This document shows, in pieces, positions 17,343 through 27,300 of a stretch of DNA of 27,764 nucleotides. Each line of letters begins with the position of its first letter. Position 1 is the first letter of the stretch. The notes under the pieces are model-generated. The model saw only the letters and a list, made by a program, of their open reading frames with translations, made no database searches and had not been told where the DNA came from. The DNA is from CAZZCN01 sp964652975 (GTDB lineage Bacteria > Bacillota > Clostridia > Saccharofermentanales > UBA5734): NCBI GenBank assembly GCA_964652975.1, contig CAZZCN010000041.1, positions 1-27,764 on the forward strand. The letters run 5' to 3'. Both the position numbers and the translations under genes were made by a program.

Positions 17343-18890
17343 TTGAAGCTTAATAGGTTTTTCGTTACTTTTGGGATCATAATATTTATGATGCCATCGT
17401 TAACAGTTTTTGCGAATACCCCTTATAATACCTATAATTATACAACTGACAATTACAATGGTCAGATATGGGACAGACAAAACACGGCAAATCCAGTGGC
17501 TGCTCCTGCTGCTTATAAGCTTGATAATATTTTGACTGGTGAAGCTTTAGATATCGGAAAAATGTCATCACCACAGGATATTTGTGTAGACAAAAAAGGG
17601 CTTTTATATATTCTTGATTCGGGAACAGATGACAGTGGGAATGGTAGGATAATTGTTCTCGGTAATGACTATAAAACAGTTAAATGTATTATTACTTCGG
17701 CAGAGGGGATTGCAAATTTTAAAGGAGCAACAGGAATTTTTGTTGATAAAAACGGGCTTATTTATATAGCGGTGCCAAAAACGGGTCAGGTTATTTGTCT
17801 TGAGGGTGTTGAAACCTATTCGCCGAGTCATGACATCATCGCAAAAAAACGGATGCTTATATCAAAAATTGATACAAATAATGTTGTACAGAATTTTCAG
17901 TTTACACCCACAAAGGTTGTTGCCGATAATCTCGGCAGAATTTATATTGTTAGTCAAGGCAATTTGAACGGGTTGGTATCACTTAATTCAAATGCCAGCT
18001 TCGGGGGCTTTGTTGGTGCAAACAAGGTTACGCTCAGCATGGTGGATATTTTTTGGCGTGCGATATCAACAAGTAAGCAAAGAGCCGGGCAAACAGATTT
18101 TGTGCCTGTTGAATTTAGCAATGTTTATATAGATAATGATGGATTTATATATACCACTGCTCGAGGGGATTCAAAAAATCAGATGGTTAGAAAGCTCAAT
18201 ATGAACGGTACGGATATTTTGCCAAAAACAGAGCTTTCGATCAGTGGGGAATTGTCTCCATTTCGAAACGAAAATAAAAATGGGGACTCGCTTTTTGTGG
18301 ATGTTGCCGTTGGACCTAACGGGTTGTTTTCGTGTTTGGATTCAGTCAGTGGCAAGCTTTTTACATATGATTCTGCCGGGAATATGGTGTTTGTATTTGG
18401 CGGGCTTTTTGACAATGAGGGAACATTTAGAAAACCTGTTGCAATACAGTGGATGGGGAATGACATTTTAATATTGGATTCTGATTTAAATAGATTATGT
18501 GTTTTTAAACCAACTAGTTATGGTGCTTATATTTTGAACGCCATTCAATATCAGTATGAAGGCAGTTTCGAAAAATCCTGGGATGAATGGGCAAAGGTAT
18601 TAAAGCTTGATGAAAACAACGAGCTTGCCTGTGTGGGTGTTGGGCAGGCCTTATATCGCAATGGGAGCTATAAGCAAGCGGCGGATTATTTTAAGCTTGG
18701 TTCAAATAAGCAGCTATACTCGAAAGCCTTTGAAGCTTATAGAAAACAGGAGGCGGCTGTTGTTATTCCATGGATTGCTTTGGCTATTGCTGTTGTTATA
18801 TTTATATTTTTAGCTTATAAATTTGTTGTTTTTTCTATTCGTGCTAGAAAAAGATATCTTGAAATTAAAAAAATGATTTCTAAAAAATAA
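17343..18890 (+). CDS. Membrane-tethered NHL/TPR repeat protein
   Basis: About 515 residues. A signal peptide covers about 1-24 (FMMPSLTVFA). Five or more NHL-type beta-propeller blades follow, each with a D-x-x-G-x-(L/I)-Y core (CVDKKGLLYILD, FVDKNGLIYIA, VADNLGRIYIV, YIDNDGFIYT). A TPR-like pair (about 400-460: WAKVLKLDENNELACVGVG, ALYRNGSYKQAADYFKLG) precedes a single membrane helix near 475-497 and a short basic cytoplasmic tail. The propeller therefore faces outward. I choose TTG 17343, with AGGGGG about eight bases upstream; GTG 17334 is inside that ribosome site. Function is unknown. Its place between permeases, YIP1 and DUF5696 suggests a scaffold or sensor for the import machinery. 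Confidence 0.75.
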   Translation: MKLNRFFVTFGIIIFMMPSLTVFANTPYNTYNYTTDNYNGQIWDRQNTANPVAAPAAYKLDNILTGEALDIGKMSSPQDICVDKKGLLYILDSGTDDSGNGRIIVLGNDYKTVKCIITSAEGIANFKGATGIFVDKNGLIYIAVPKTGQVICLEGVETYSPSHDIIAKKRMLISKIDTNNVVQNFQFTPTKVVADNLGRIYIVSQGNLNGLVSLNSNASFGGFVGANKVTLSMVDIFWRAISTSKQRAGQTDFVPVEFSNVYIDNDGFIYTTARGDSKNQMVRKLNMNGTDILPKTELSISGELSPFRNENKNGDSLFVDVAVGPNGLFSCLDSVSGKLFTYDSAGNMVFVFGGLFDNEGTFRKPVAIQWMGNDILILDSDLNRLCVFKPTSYGAYILNAIQYQYEGSFEKSWDEWAKVLKLDENNELACVGVGQALYRNGSYKQAADYFKLGSNKQLYSKAFEAYRKQEAAVVIPWIALAIAVVIFIFLAYKFVVFSIRARKRYLEIKKMISKK

Positions 18891-18924
18891 TTTTAAATTG
18901 AATTTTAAGGGGGGGAAAGTAACA

Positions 18925-19557
18925 TTGCCTAAGAATTTTAGTACACGCGTGAAGTTTGCGTTTCATGTTTTATCACATCCTATCAGAGGTTTTTATGAGC
19001 TGAAATACGAAAAAGAGGGAAGCCTGAGCCTGGGATTGATGATTCTATTTGGTGTGTTTGTTACTTCCGTGATCAGAAGCACAATGACGGGATACCTGTT
19101 TAATCAAGATTATGGAACACCAATAAATATTTTTGTCATTTTTGCAAAAACCGTCTTTCCTTTCCTGCTATGGAGCATAGCCAGCTGGTGTCTTACGGTT
19201 CTGTTTAGTGGAGAAGGAACAATGAAGGAAATTTTTACAGCGGTATCGTACGCAACACTGCCTTTAATTTTTTCTAATGTGCTATTAACGCTACTTACAA
19301 ATGTACTTATAAATAAAGAATCGATGTATATAACGTTTTTTGATACCTTCTTTTGGATATGGACATTTGCGTTGATTTTTATTGCGATGATGGGAACGCA
19401 CCAATATACGTTTTTAAAAAACATTATTGTATCTATATTAACCATATTTGGGATTGCGGTTATTATTTTTATCATATTACTTGGATTTCAGCTGATACAA
19501 CAAATTTATACATTTGTTTATTCGGTATATAAAGAGCTCTCGTTCAGATATATTTAG
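18925..19557 (+). CDS. YIP1-family membrane protein
   Basis: About 210 residues with five hydrophobic helices, matching YIP1-type proteins in its N-terminal HVLSHPIRGFYELKYEKEGSL block, a sequence type common in Firmicutes members of this family. Start is taken at TTG 18925, since AAGGGGGGG (18907-18915) is about nine bases before it; the longer TTG 18898 start would lie ahead of that site. It ends 12 bp before the DUF5696 gene. Biochemical role unknown in bacteria. Genomic company suggests it works with the sugar permeases, perhaps in assembling or stabilising them; that is inference. Confidence 0.75.
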   Translation: MPKNFSTRVKFAFHVLSHPIRGFYELKYEKEGSLSLGLMILFGVFVTSVIRSTMTGYLFNQDYGTPINIFVIFAKTVFPFLLWSIASWCLTVLFSGEGTMKEIFTAVSYATLPLIFSNVLLTLLTNVLINKESMYITFFDTFFWIWTFALIFIAMMGTHQYTFLKNIIVSILTIFGIAVIIFIILLGFQLIQQIYTFVYSVYKELSFRYI

Positions 19558-19569
19558 GAGGTGCAGATA

Positions 19570-22200
19570 TTGAAGCATTACAAAAATAAATTTATTGCCT
19601 TTTCTCGAATTTCAATGCTTGTTTTCTATGTAATTATTTTTTCATTTACAAATTCTTTAGCTTCAAATATAACGGCAACCTCTTCGCAAAATTCGACAGA
19701 TATGGCAACAACAACCAGTGGGAATTCTGAATCATCCGCCGCACTCTCGACAAAAACTGTGGCGAATGTGCCAGATGGAATGAAACTGGCGGCTTCAAGC
19801 AATAGTACAATGCTCTTTTTTAATGAAAAAACCACTTCATTTGCAGTAAGAGACCGATACAATAAAACATGGTATTCGTCTGTGAGCGATAATCCTCAGA
19901 TTGCAAAAGACTCTGGTGGCAAGTATAATGCATTGTTTAGCATAAGTTGTGAAAACCAAGGCCAGGTGTTAGCTTACGACAGTTATTCGAATTCTGTACA
20001 AAACGGTGACTTCAAGGTTAATATGATAGATGGCGGCGTTGCGATTGATTATAAAATCGGGCAAAAAAAGATAATCACCATAAACGATCTTCCCTGGATT
20101 GTAGAAAAAAGCAGATTTGAAAGCTTGATATTATCAAAACTGAGTGCAGGCGATAAAGAAAAAGTACTTGACCGTTATACACTTGTTTCGCGGTCTACCC
20201 TCAGTGCTGACCAGTATAATATCTATTTGCAGGAATATCCCGTTCTAAAAAATGCGGACTGTTATATAGTTGAAAAAGGGCTTGCTGATTACCTTGCACA
20301 GCCATTAAAAGCTATTATAGATAAAACCTCATATACTTATGGGGATATGATTAATGATAACAAGGCAAACGGGGTTGCGGTTGACCCTGCACCTTTATTA
20401 CAGTTTAATATTAAAATCCTGCTTACATTAAACAATGATGACCTGGTAGTCAAGGTGGATTGTAGCAAGCTCAAGTATATTGACGGCTATCCACTGGTGA
20501 AGCTTAGATTTTTAGAGAATTTTGGAGCGGTGGATGAGAAAACTAAGGATGGATATATTGTCATACCGGACGGTTCTGGCTCGAAAATTAATTTCTCGAG
20601 CCCAAAAAGCGATTATCCTGCAACTCCACTAAAATTGTATGGCGACAATTATGCTATCAGGAAAGAACAGGTTTATGGAAATGTGGAAAAGGCTGTTATT
20701 CCTGCCTTTGGATACAAGTCTGATAATGGTGCATTTTCTGCTGTCATTGAAGAAGGAGATGCGATTTCAAATATCAACCCGTTATTAGTTGGACCTTTTT
20801 CAAAATATTCATCTGTTTTTACAAGCTACGATATTTCAGAAATCGACACTGTTGATGCCGGATATACAAATACCTCCGAAAAACGCTTTATTGAAAAGTA
20901 TCAGGAAACGCCGTTTAATAGCATGATACAAGTGCGCTATCGGTTTTTAGGCAATGGAAAAACCGATTGTTATGATATGGCACAGGCAGCAAGAAACATG
21001 TTGATTGAGAATGGGAAATTACCCGATAAGCCGCAGATAAGTGCAAAAAAAGATATTGCCTTTAATCTTGAATTGATAGGCTCAATTGATAAAAAAGGTA
21101 CTTTTTTAGGGCTTATTCCTGTAAAAAAGCAGGTTGTACTGACCTCTTTTAAAGATGCTGAAACGATACTGAAGCTTTTAAAGAACAGTGGTATTGGCAA
21201 TATTAATTTGAAATATACAGGCTGGATGAATGGCGGTGTGAGACAGTCGGTTGTAAACGCAATTCGGCCGCAAAATGTTCTTGGTGGAAGTGCTGGATTC
21301 AAGTCACTCATTGAATGGACTGATAAGAACGACATAAGCCTTTTTCCTGACGCTAATCTCATTTCAGTTCATAACAGCAATGGCTATAATGTTTCGCAAG
21401 ACTCGGTGAGAATGCTCGGTAACACCCCGATGAACGGATACCTGTACGATATGGCAACAGGGAACAGGATAAAACAAAATTTGTGGTATGTTAACAATAA
21501 GCAGCGAACCGAAAAAAGCTTTATTAATTTCTTCCGTGACCAGGAAAAATTGGGATTTAAGAATGTGTCATTCAATGACTTGGGATATATGCTTTTTTCT
21601 GACTTTAGAAATAAAAACGCTGTGAACCGAGAGGAAATGAAAGAAAGCTTTACGAATTTGGCAGATAGGTTTTTCACCGGAAAAAGTGTCATGGTTAATA
21701 CAGGGAACGCCTATATGCTTAAATATGCATCATCAATTTCTGAAATTTCGCTTGACAGCAGTGGGTATAACCGTGAGGATGAGGTGGTTCCGTTTGTTCA
21801 AATGATATTACATGGTTATATAGATTATTCCGGTGCGTCAATAAACAACTCTCAGGATTATGTTTTTTCTATGTTAAGAGCCGTAGATTTTGGCGCAAAT
21901 CCTTCGTTTACATGGATTTACAAAAATGCGTCCAGTATTAAGAATAGTGACTTTTCTCAGTATTTTTCTTCTAATTACGCCAACTGGATTGAATTTGCGA
22001 AAACCTATTATATAAAAGCTAATAATGTTTTAAGCCCTGTTAAGGATGCTTTTCTTGTGAAACATCAATTTATTACAAGAAGCCTTGGCAAATCCACCTA
22101 CAGCAATGGTGTGGAAATTTATGTCAATTATGGGGATAAAAGCGTTTCCATTGATGGGATAACAGTGAATGCATATGATTTTATTAAGAGAGGTGACTGA
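19570..22200 (+). CDS. DUF5696 exported protein, hydrolase-like
   Basis: About 876 residues. TTG 19570 is chosen because AGGAGG (19556-19561) is the best ribosome site in the region. An N-terminal hydrophobic segment (about 9-33) without a lipobox is an export signal or anchor, followed by a Ser/Thr-rich spacer to about 65. The family (DUF5696) is recognised from its whole-length pattern and its company. Residues about 67-480 look like a large beta-sandwich. Residues 480-800 contain TIM-barrel-like strands: KYTGWMNGGVRQS near 548, SLFPDANL near 591, SFNDLGYMLFSDF near 667. The C-terminus (YVNYGDKSVSIDGITVNAYDF) resembles the closing beta domain of GH36- or GH101-like enzymes. A glycosidase function is plausible but not shown. 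The next permease starts one base after the stop. Confidence 0.7.
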   Translation: MKHYKNKFIAFSRISMLVFYVIIFSFTNSLASNITATSSQNSTDMATTTSGNSESSAALSTKTVANVPDGMKLAASSNSTMLFFNEKTTSFAVRDRYNKTWYSSVSDNPQIAKDSGGKYNALFSISCENQGQVLAYDSYSNSVQNGDFKVNMIDGGVAIDYKIGQKKIITINDLPWIVEKSRFESLILSKLSAGDKEKVLDRYTLVSRSTLSADQYNIYLQEYPVLKNADCYIVEKGLADYLAQPLKAIIDKTSYTYGDMINDNKANGVAVDPAPLLQFNIKILLTLNNDDLVVKVDCSKLKYIDGYPLVKLRFLENFGAVDEKTKDGYIVIPDGSGSKINFSSPKSDYPATPLKLYGDNYAIRKEQVYGNVEKAVIPAFGYKSDNGAFSAVIEEGDAISNINPLLVGPFSKYSSVFTSYDISEIDTVDAGYTNTSEKRFIEKYQETPFNSMIQVRYRFLGNGKTDCYDMAQAARNMLIENGKLPDKPQISAKKDIAFNLELIGSIDKKGTFLGLIPVKKQVVLTSFKDAETILKLLKNSGIGNINLKYTGWMNGGVRQSVVNAIRPQNVLGGSAGFKSLIEWTDKNDISLFPDANLISVHNSNGYNVSQDSVRMLGNTPMNGYLYDMATGNRIKQNLWYVNNKQRTEKSFINFFRDQEKLGFKNVSFNDLGYMLFSDFRNKNAVNREEMKESFTNLADRFFTGKSVMVNTGNAYMLKYASSISEISLDSSGYNREDEVVPFVQMILHGYIDYSGASINNSQDYVFSMLRAVDFGANPSFTWIYKNASSIKNSDFSQYFSSNYANWIEFAKTYYIKANNVLSPVKDAFLVKHQFITRSLGKSTYSNGVEIYVNYGDKSVSIDGITVNAYDFIKRGD

Positions 22201-22201
22201 T

Positions 22202-23125
22202 GTGATTGCGGTTAAGAAAAGAAAAAATGCGATGATTAATATAAAAAGTTCAAGGGCGATCGCAGGTCTTATTTTAAGCTTGCCTTGTATTGTAGGAGTT
22301 ATATGGCTGTTTATCATACCAATGGGACTGTCGCTTAAAATGAGTTTGAGCAATGTTCTTATTGCACCAGGTGGACTGGTATATAAATTTACACAATTTG
22401 ACAACTATTTCAATGCCATGTTTTCCGACCCGAATTTTAACAGGAATTTAGTTGATTCAATTTTTCAACTTGTTAATGTTCCAATTATTCTTATATTCAG
22501 CTTTTTTGCTGCCATGATTATAAATCAGAAATTTGTTGGTCAAAGAATTGCGCGCGTCATATTTTTTCTTCCGATTGTGCTTTCATCCGCCGCGATGCAA
22601 AGTCTTAACTCTACAGATATTCTACAGCAAACTATGCAAAGTGAGGGTTTTAAGTCATTAAGCACTGCTACAAATTCCTTTCAGAATATACAGCTTGATC
22701 TGTTGTTTATTCAGTTTGGCTTACCAAATTCGTTTGTGGTTTTTTTATCTGGTGCAACTAAACAGGTTATTCAGCTGGTTGCAATATCTGGCGTACAAAT
22801 GATAGTTTTTCTGGCTTCCTTGCAATCTGTTCCGCCGTCATTATATGAAGCCGCTTACATTGAAGGCGCTTCAGGGTGGGAAAAATTCTGGGTTATCACC
22901 CTTCCGATGATAAGCCCAACCATTCTGCTTTGCTTGGTTTATTCTATTATTGACAGCTTTACTTCGAATGATAATAAGGTCTTGACACTTATAAACAGCC
23001 AGCTGACTTCAATGAATTATGGGCTTGGTTCTGCGATGGCCTGGATATATTTTTTGGTGATTACAATTTTATTAGTAATTATATTAGTCATTGGCAATAG
23101 GCTTGTTTTTAGTTATGACAAATAA
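22202..23125 (+). CDS. Sugar ABC permease, MalF type (second pair)
   Basis: An inner-membrane permease of about 307 residues with six helices and an EAA loop (LYEAAYIEGASGWEKFWVIT then LPMISP). GTG 22202 is preferred: AGAGGTGA sits about eight bases upstream and spans the end of the DUF5696 gene. An ATG at 22169 lies inside that gene without a ribosome site. The periplasm-facing loop between the second and third helices is long, as in MalF proteins. Its partner is the following gene. The binding protein may be the 9772 lipoprotein. Confidence 0.9.
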   Translation: MIAVKKRKNAMINIKSSRAIAGLILSLPCIVGVIWLFIIPMGLSLKMSLSNVLIAPGGLVYKFTQFDNYFNAMFSDPNFNRNLVDSIFQLVNVPIILIFSFFAAMIINQKFVGQRIARVIFFLPIVLSSAAMQSLNSTDILQQTMQSEGFKSLSTATNSFQNIQLDLLFIQFGLPNSFVVFLSGATKQVIQLVAISGVQMIVFLASLQSVPPSLYEAAYIEGASGWEKFWVITLPMISPTILLCLVYSIIDSFTSNDNKVLTLINSQLTSMNYGLGSAMAWIYFLVITILLVIILVIGNRLVFSYDK

Positions 23126-23152
23126 GCAAAGAGCGTGAGGGGAAGTGAAGAA

Positions 23153-24175
23153 GTGGGAGCAATAGCATTTATTAAAAAATATTACTCATTATTATCTGGT
23201 CAAAAAGATAAATATTCAAATATACATAAAAATAAAATTCAAGTTTCTGTTAAAGTCGCTGGATTTAAAGCACGTAAATGGCTTTGGATTTTATCAAGAG
23301 CATTTTTGATTATCGGCATATCATTTATTATTGTCTATCCGCTGATTATCAAGTTATCTGTTGCTCTTATGAGCCAGCAGGATCTCTACGACCTTACAGT
23401 AAAGTGGGTTCCTAAGCATCCTGTTTTAGATAATTTCAAGATGGCGATTAATGCTATGAATTATACCGCTGCTTTTAAGAATACTGCTTTTCTGACGTTT
23501 TTGGTTACATTTTTACAGCTTGCTGTATGTACAATGGCTTCTTATTCATTTGCAAGACTGAAATTCCCGTTTTCAAAGATGCTTTTTTGGTTAATGGTGT
23601 TTTCTCTTATCGTGCCACCCCAGACCATTATGATATCCACCTATTCAGAGTTTCGTTTTTTTGACCCGTTTAGTTTAACAACAATATTAACAGGCAAACA
23701 AGGGCTGATTGGCACAATGTGGCCATTTATTATAAAGGCTGTTTTAGGACAGGGAATAAGAAATGGATTGTTTATCTATATACTGACAAACTTTTTCAGG
23801 CAGATACCACTTGAGATAGAAGAGGCGGCTCACATAGATGGTGCGGGGTCATATAAAACTTTTTTTACAATTATGCTCCCCAATGCCGTACCGGCGATAG
23901 TAACGGTTTGCGTCTTTTCGGTTGTCTGGCAATGGAATGATAATTTTTATTGCAATCTTCTTGCGCCTGGTATGGATTTTCTTTCAACGAATTTATTTAA
24001 TGTGGATAAATTAATGCGTTCGGCACAAAGCCAGATTTATTCTTCATCCCCCGAAATAATATCGGCTGCCAAAAATGCGGTTGCCCTTTTAATTGTTGCA
24101 CCAATGATAGTTTTATTTATTTTTGTACAGAGGTACTTTGTTGAAAATCTTGAGCGTTCAGGGATAGTGGGATAG
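23153..24175 (+). CDS. Sugar ABC permease, MalG type (second pair)
   Basis: About 340 residues, longer than most MalG-type subunits because of a basic, probably cytoplasmic N-terminal extension of some 45 residues (KKYYSLL, KDKYSN) before the first helix near WLWILSRAFLIIGISF. The EAA loop is intact (IEEAAHIDGAGSYKTFFTIM then LPNAVP). GTG 23153 follows AGGGGAA (23138-23144) at good spacing; an in-frame GTG at 23135 has no ribosome site. It forms a pair with the 22202 permease and ends the run of transport genes. Confidence 0.9.
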   Translation: MGAIAFIKKYYSLLSGQKDKYSNIHKNKIQVSVKVAGFKARKWLWILSRAFLIIGISFIIVYPLIIKLSVALMSQQDLYDLTVKWVPKHPVLDNFKMAINAMNYTAAFKNTAFLTFLVTFLQLAVCTMASYSFARLKFPFSKMLFWLMVFSLIVPPQTIMISTYSEFRFFDPFSLTTILTGKQGLIGTMWPFIIKAVLGQGIRNGLFIYILTNFFRQIPLEIEEAAHIDGAGSYKTFFTIMLPNAVPAIVTVCVFSVVWQWNDNFYCNLLAPGMDFLSTNLFNVDKLMRSAQSQIYSSSPEIISAAKNAVALLIVAPMIVLFIFVQRYFVENLERSGIVG

Positions 24176-24208
24176 GTATATCGTTATATTGTAGTAATTT
24201 AAGAGCCT

Positions 24209-24237
24209 TTGAATGGTGTTAAGCGCTTGTATATATC
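24209..24237 (+). promoter_or_regulatory. Promoter with LacI-type operator core
   Basis: TTGAAT (24209-24214) and TATATC (24232-24237) stand 17 bp apart. Between them is the perfect palindrome AAGCGCTT (24221-24228), the core of many LacI-family operators and close to catabolite-response elements. A regulator bound here would block RNA polymerase. The outer flanks (TGTT and GTAT) are not symmetric. This would give the dockerin enzyme gene its own sugar-responsive promoter. Confidence 0.5.
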
Positions 24238-24261
24238 CTAAATGAACAGAAAAAGCAGACT

Positions 24262-24306
24262 GAAAAATGTTATAATAAGAGTGAAGAATGTTATAACCAG
24301 AGTGAA
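24262..24306 (+). repeat. Two direct repeats in the leader
   Basis: Two 24-base copies start at 24262 and 24283, a period of 21 bp or about two helical turns. They share GAA-x-AATGTTATAA and the 3' AGAGTGAA and differ at three positions. They lie between the promoter-like element and the GTG at 24336. A protein bound at both would sit on one face of the helix. The first copy contains TATAAT (24271-24276), so this could also be a second promoter, although no -35 is seen. Confidence 0.6.
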
Positions 24307-24335
24307 AAAATAAAATTTAGAGAGGGTCGATTATT

Positions 24336-27300
24336 GTGAAAAATAAGTCATTTATATTAAAGGGTTTGAGTTTCGTGTTATCTTTTTTAATGGTATGCTC
24401 AGTGTTTTTTTGTTATAACATTATTTCAATCAGTGCTTCTTCGCAGACAATAAACTTAGCAATGAATAAGCCAGCTACCGCCTGTAATGATTTAAGCACA
24501 TTATATTATGAGACGGGTCTTGAAAGAGGACAAGCACAAACGAACTGGTCGAATGAGATGGAATATTCTTTAAATACTTCTCGTACAAGCTGTGAAAAAG
24601 TAACGGGACAAGTAGCGAAAACAGGAACATCCGCTTTGAAATATTCTGGCATGGACAATAGCGACACAATTTCGTATCACTATTTTAAAGTGTTTGATGT
24701 AAATATATCTATTGTTAATTCAAGCGTTTTGGATTTTTATATTTACCCACAGCAAGATAATGGACGCTTTGTATCTGTTGATTTGTCTTTTACAGATGGA
24801 TCTTCTCTTAGAAACAGCAGTGCAGTTGACCAATTTGGTCATTGGATGCATCCGGCAAGTGGGCATGGGGGGAATATTGCATTGAATACCTGGACTAAAA
24901 TAAGTTCTAATATCGGGACATGGTTAGCAGGTAAGACCGTTGATAAAATATTAATTGCTTATGATCATGCACCAGGTACGGGCGTGTTTAGCGGCTACCT
25001 TGACGATATAAGCATCAAGTCAAATAATATAGATGATGGTGCTGCGAAGGCTGTTGATGGGGATATGAATACTCAATGGATTTCAACCGACGGGTCGGGG
25101 GCGCATTGGCTTACTCTGGATTTAGGGCAGGTTTGTCATATAGAACGCTATGTGATTTATAACGCGGGTGCAAATGGAGAGCCGACAATATATAACACTT
25201 CAGCATTTAAAATTCAAACCAGTAATGATGGAAATTCTTTTGTGGATGCAGATACGGTTACGGGGAACACTGCCAATATAGTAGGGAGAAACATAATTAT
25301 GGAGGCGAGATATATTAAATTAAATATCATTCAAGGTGAGCAAAGCGGCCAAGTTAATCAATTTGCTCGAATTAATAATTTTGAAATCTTTGGAACAGTT
25401 CCATATGATTTTAGCGATAGCCCTTTAAACGAAAGAATTGGTGCTACACATTGGCGCGGGTATTATAGAACGCAAACGGGTGAAACTTCTATTGACAATG
25501 CGGCTTATGAGTTGAAAGCATTGGGCAGTAAAGCAATAAAATTAAATATTAATGATTTAGCAACCAGTTATCCGCTGGATAGCTGGCCAGGAGCAGGCGG
25601 AAATACTCTGGCTGAAAACTTGCAATATGATTGTTTTAAAAGAGTATTTGGCGACCCGTTTTTCAAAACATATTTACTTGTGTGTTATGAAAGACCAAAT
25701 ATTAATTATTTTGATGGCGTAAGTGTTGCCGAAAAAGCACAAGTTGAAAATCAATTTTATGATGCGGCTAGTTATCTTCTGAATACGTATAGCAATACAG
25801 GAAAGGTATTCATTCTCTCGAATTGGGAGGGGGATAACATGTTTGGGTATTCAGATGGCTCTTTGACTGCACAGCAAGGGATAAAGGATTATTTTTATGC
25901 AAGAACTGAAGGAATAAGACGAGCACAGGACGATGCAAATATGAATAGCGGTTGTTTGGTTTTTAGCTGTGTTGAGGTTAACAAGCTGAAGTATAATAAC
26001 AACAACGGGTATCCTAAGCTTGTTGATTTTTTGGTGCCAACCTCAGATGCGGATATGTTTTCTTATTCTGATTGGGAAACAGTGGATAAAACGGTTTATC
26101 ACAGCGATCCTAATGAAGTGAAAAATTCGGTGAAGGATGCACTTGATTTGCTTATTTCCAAGGCGAATGGCAATAAGTATTTTGCAAAAGGCAAAAACAT
26201 CATTATAGGCGAATTTGGAGCCGCCGAGAATTTGTATGACGCGAATTGGCAGAAAAGTGTAACGCAAGCGGTTATTGAGGCTGGTTACGAAAAAAATGTC
26301 CAGTTTATGCTTTATTGGGAGCTATTCAGTAACGAGCCTTTAACAAGTGTTACACCCGGAGACCCCAATATAGTAAACAGTGATTTGAGCGGATATTGGC
26401 TTATCAGACCGGATGGAACGAAGACGCCTACATATGATTATCTACAAAACATTTTAATGAATAACAGCATGGATACAGAAAGCTTTGTTACCGGTGTAAC
26501 CTTGGACAAAACTACGTTATTGATAGGGAAATGGGCAACGAACCAATTGAGTGCCACTGTAAATCCTTCTAATGCTATTAATAAGGAAGTGACATGGCAT
26601 TCGAGCAACACAGCAGTTGCAACCGTCAGCGCTACCGGGCTTGTGAAAGCAGTTGAAGCGGGGACTGCAACCATCACGGTGACAACGGTAGCAGGTGGAA
26701 AAACAGCAACTTGTCTGGTTACGGTCACACAAAGCAATGTTAGCGGAATTGCTGATGGGCAAGTATATGACATGGTGAATGGTGATTTGATAATTTCTTA
26801 TAGCGAAGGCGTGGCAACCCTTAATGGAACTGCTTTTTCAAGTTATGATACTGTTAATGAAGTGGGAGAATATATACTAATCGTAACAGATGCCCTCAAT
26901 AGTTCAACTGTAATTAATTTTACGGTTGTTGATACAACGCCGCCAATTAGTTTTGGCGTATATATAGTATCGAATGATAATATTGTTACGAATGTTTTGC
27001 CAAATACCAGTGTAGGAAATTTTAAGTTAGCTATTGCACTTAAAAGAAATACAAGCTTATTATTCAGTAAAGCAGATGCCAGCCTTGTAGGAACGAATAC
27101 CAAATTTGATTTTATAAATGGCAATCAAACAGTTACTTATTCCATAGTTATTTTTGGGGACATAAATGGCGATGGATTAATTGATGTTTTTGACTTGGTA
27201 TCAATGAAAAGTCATCTATTGAAAATAAATATATTAGGCGGGGAATATTTTAAAGCAGGAGATATTTTTAATAAAGGAAGAATATCGATAACTGATTTAT

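Noticed and set aside
24271..24276. Perfect TATAAT box as main promoter
   Set aside because: No -35 at 16-18 bp (AGAAAA there), and the box falls inside the direct repeat; kept only as an alternative.
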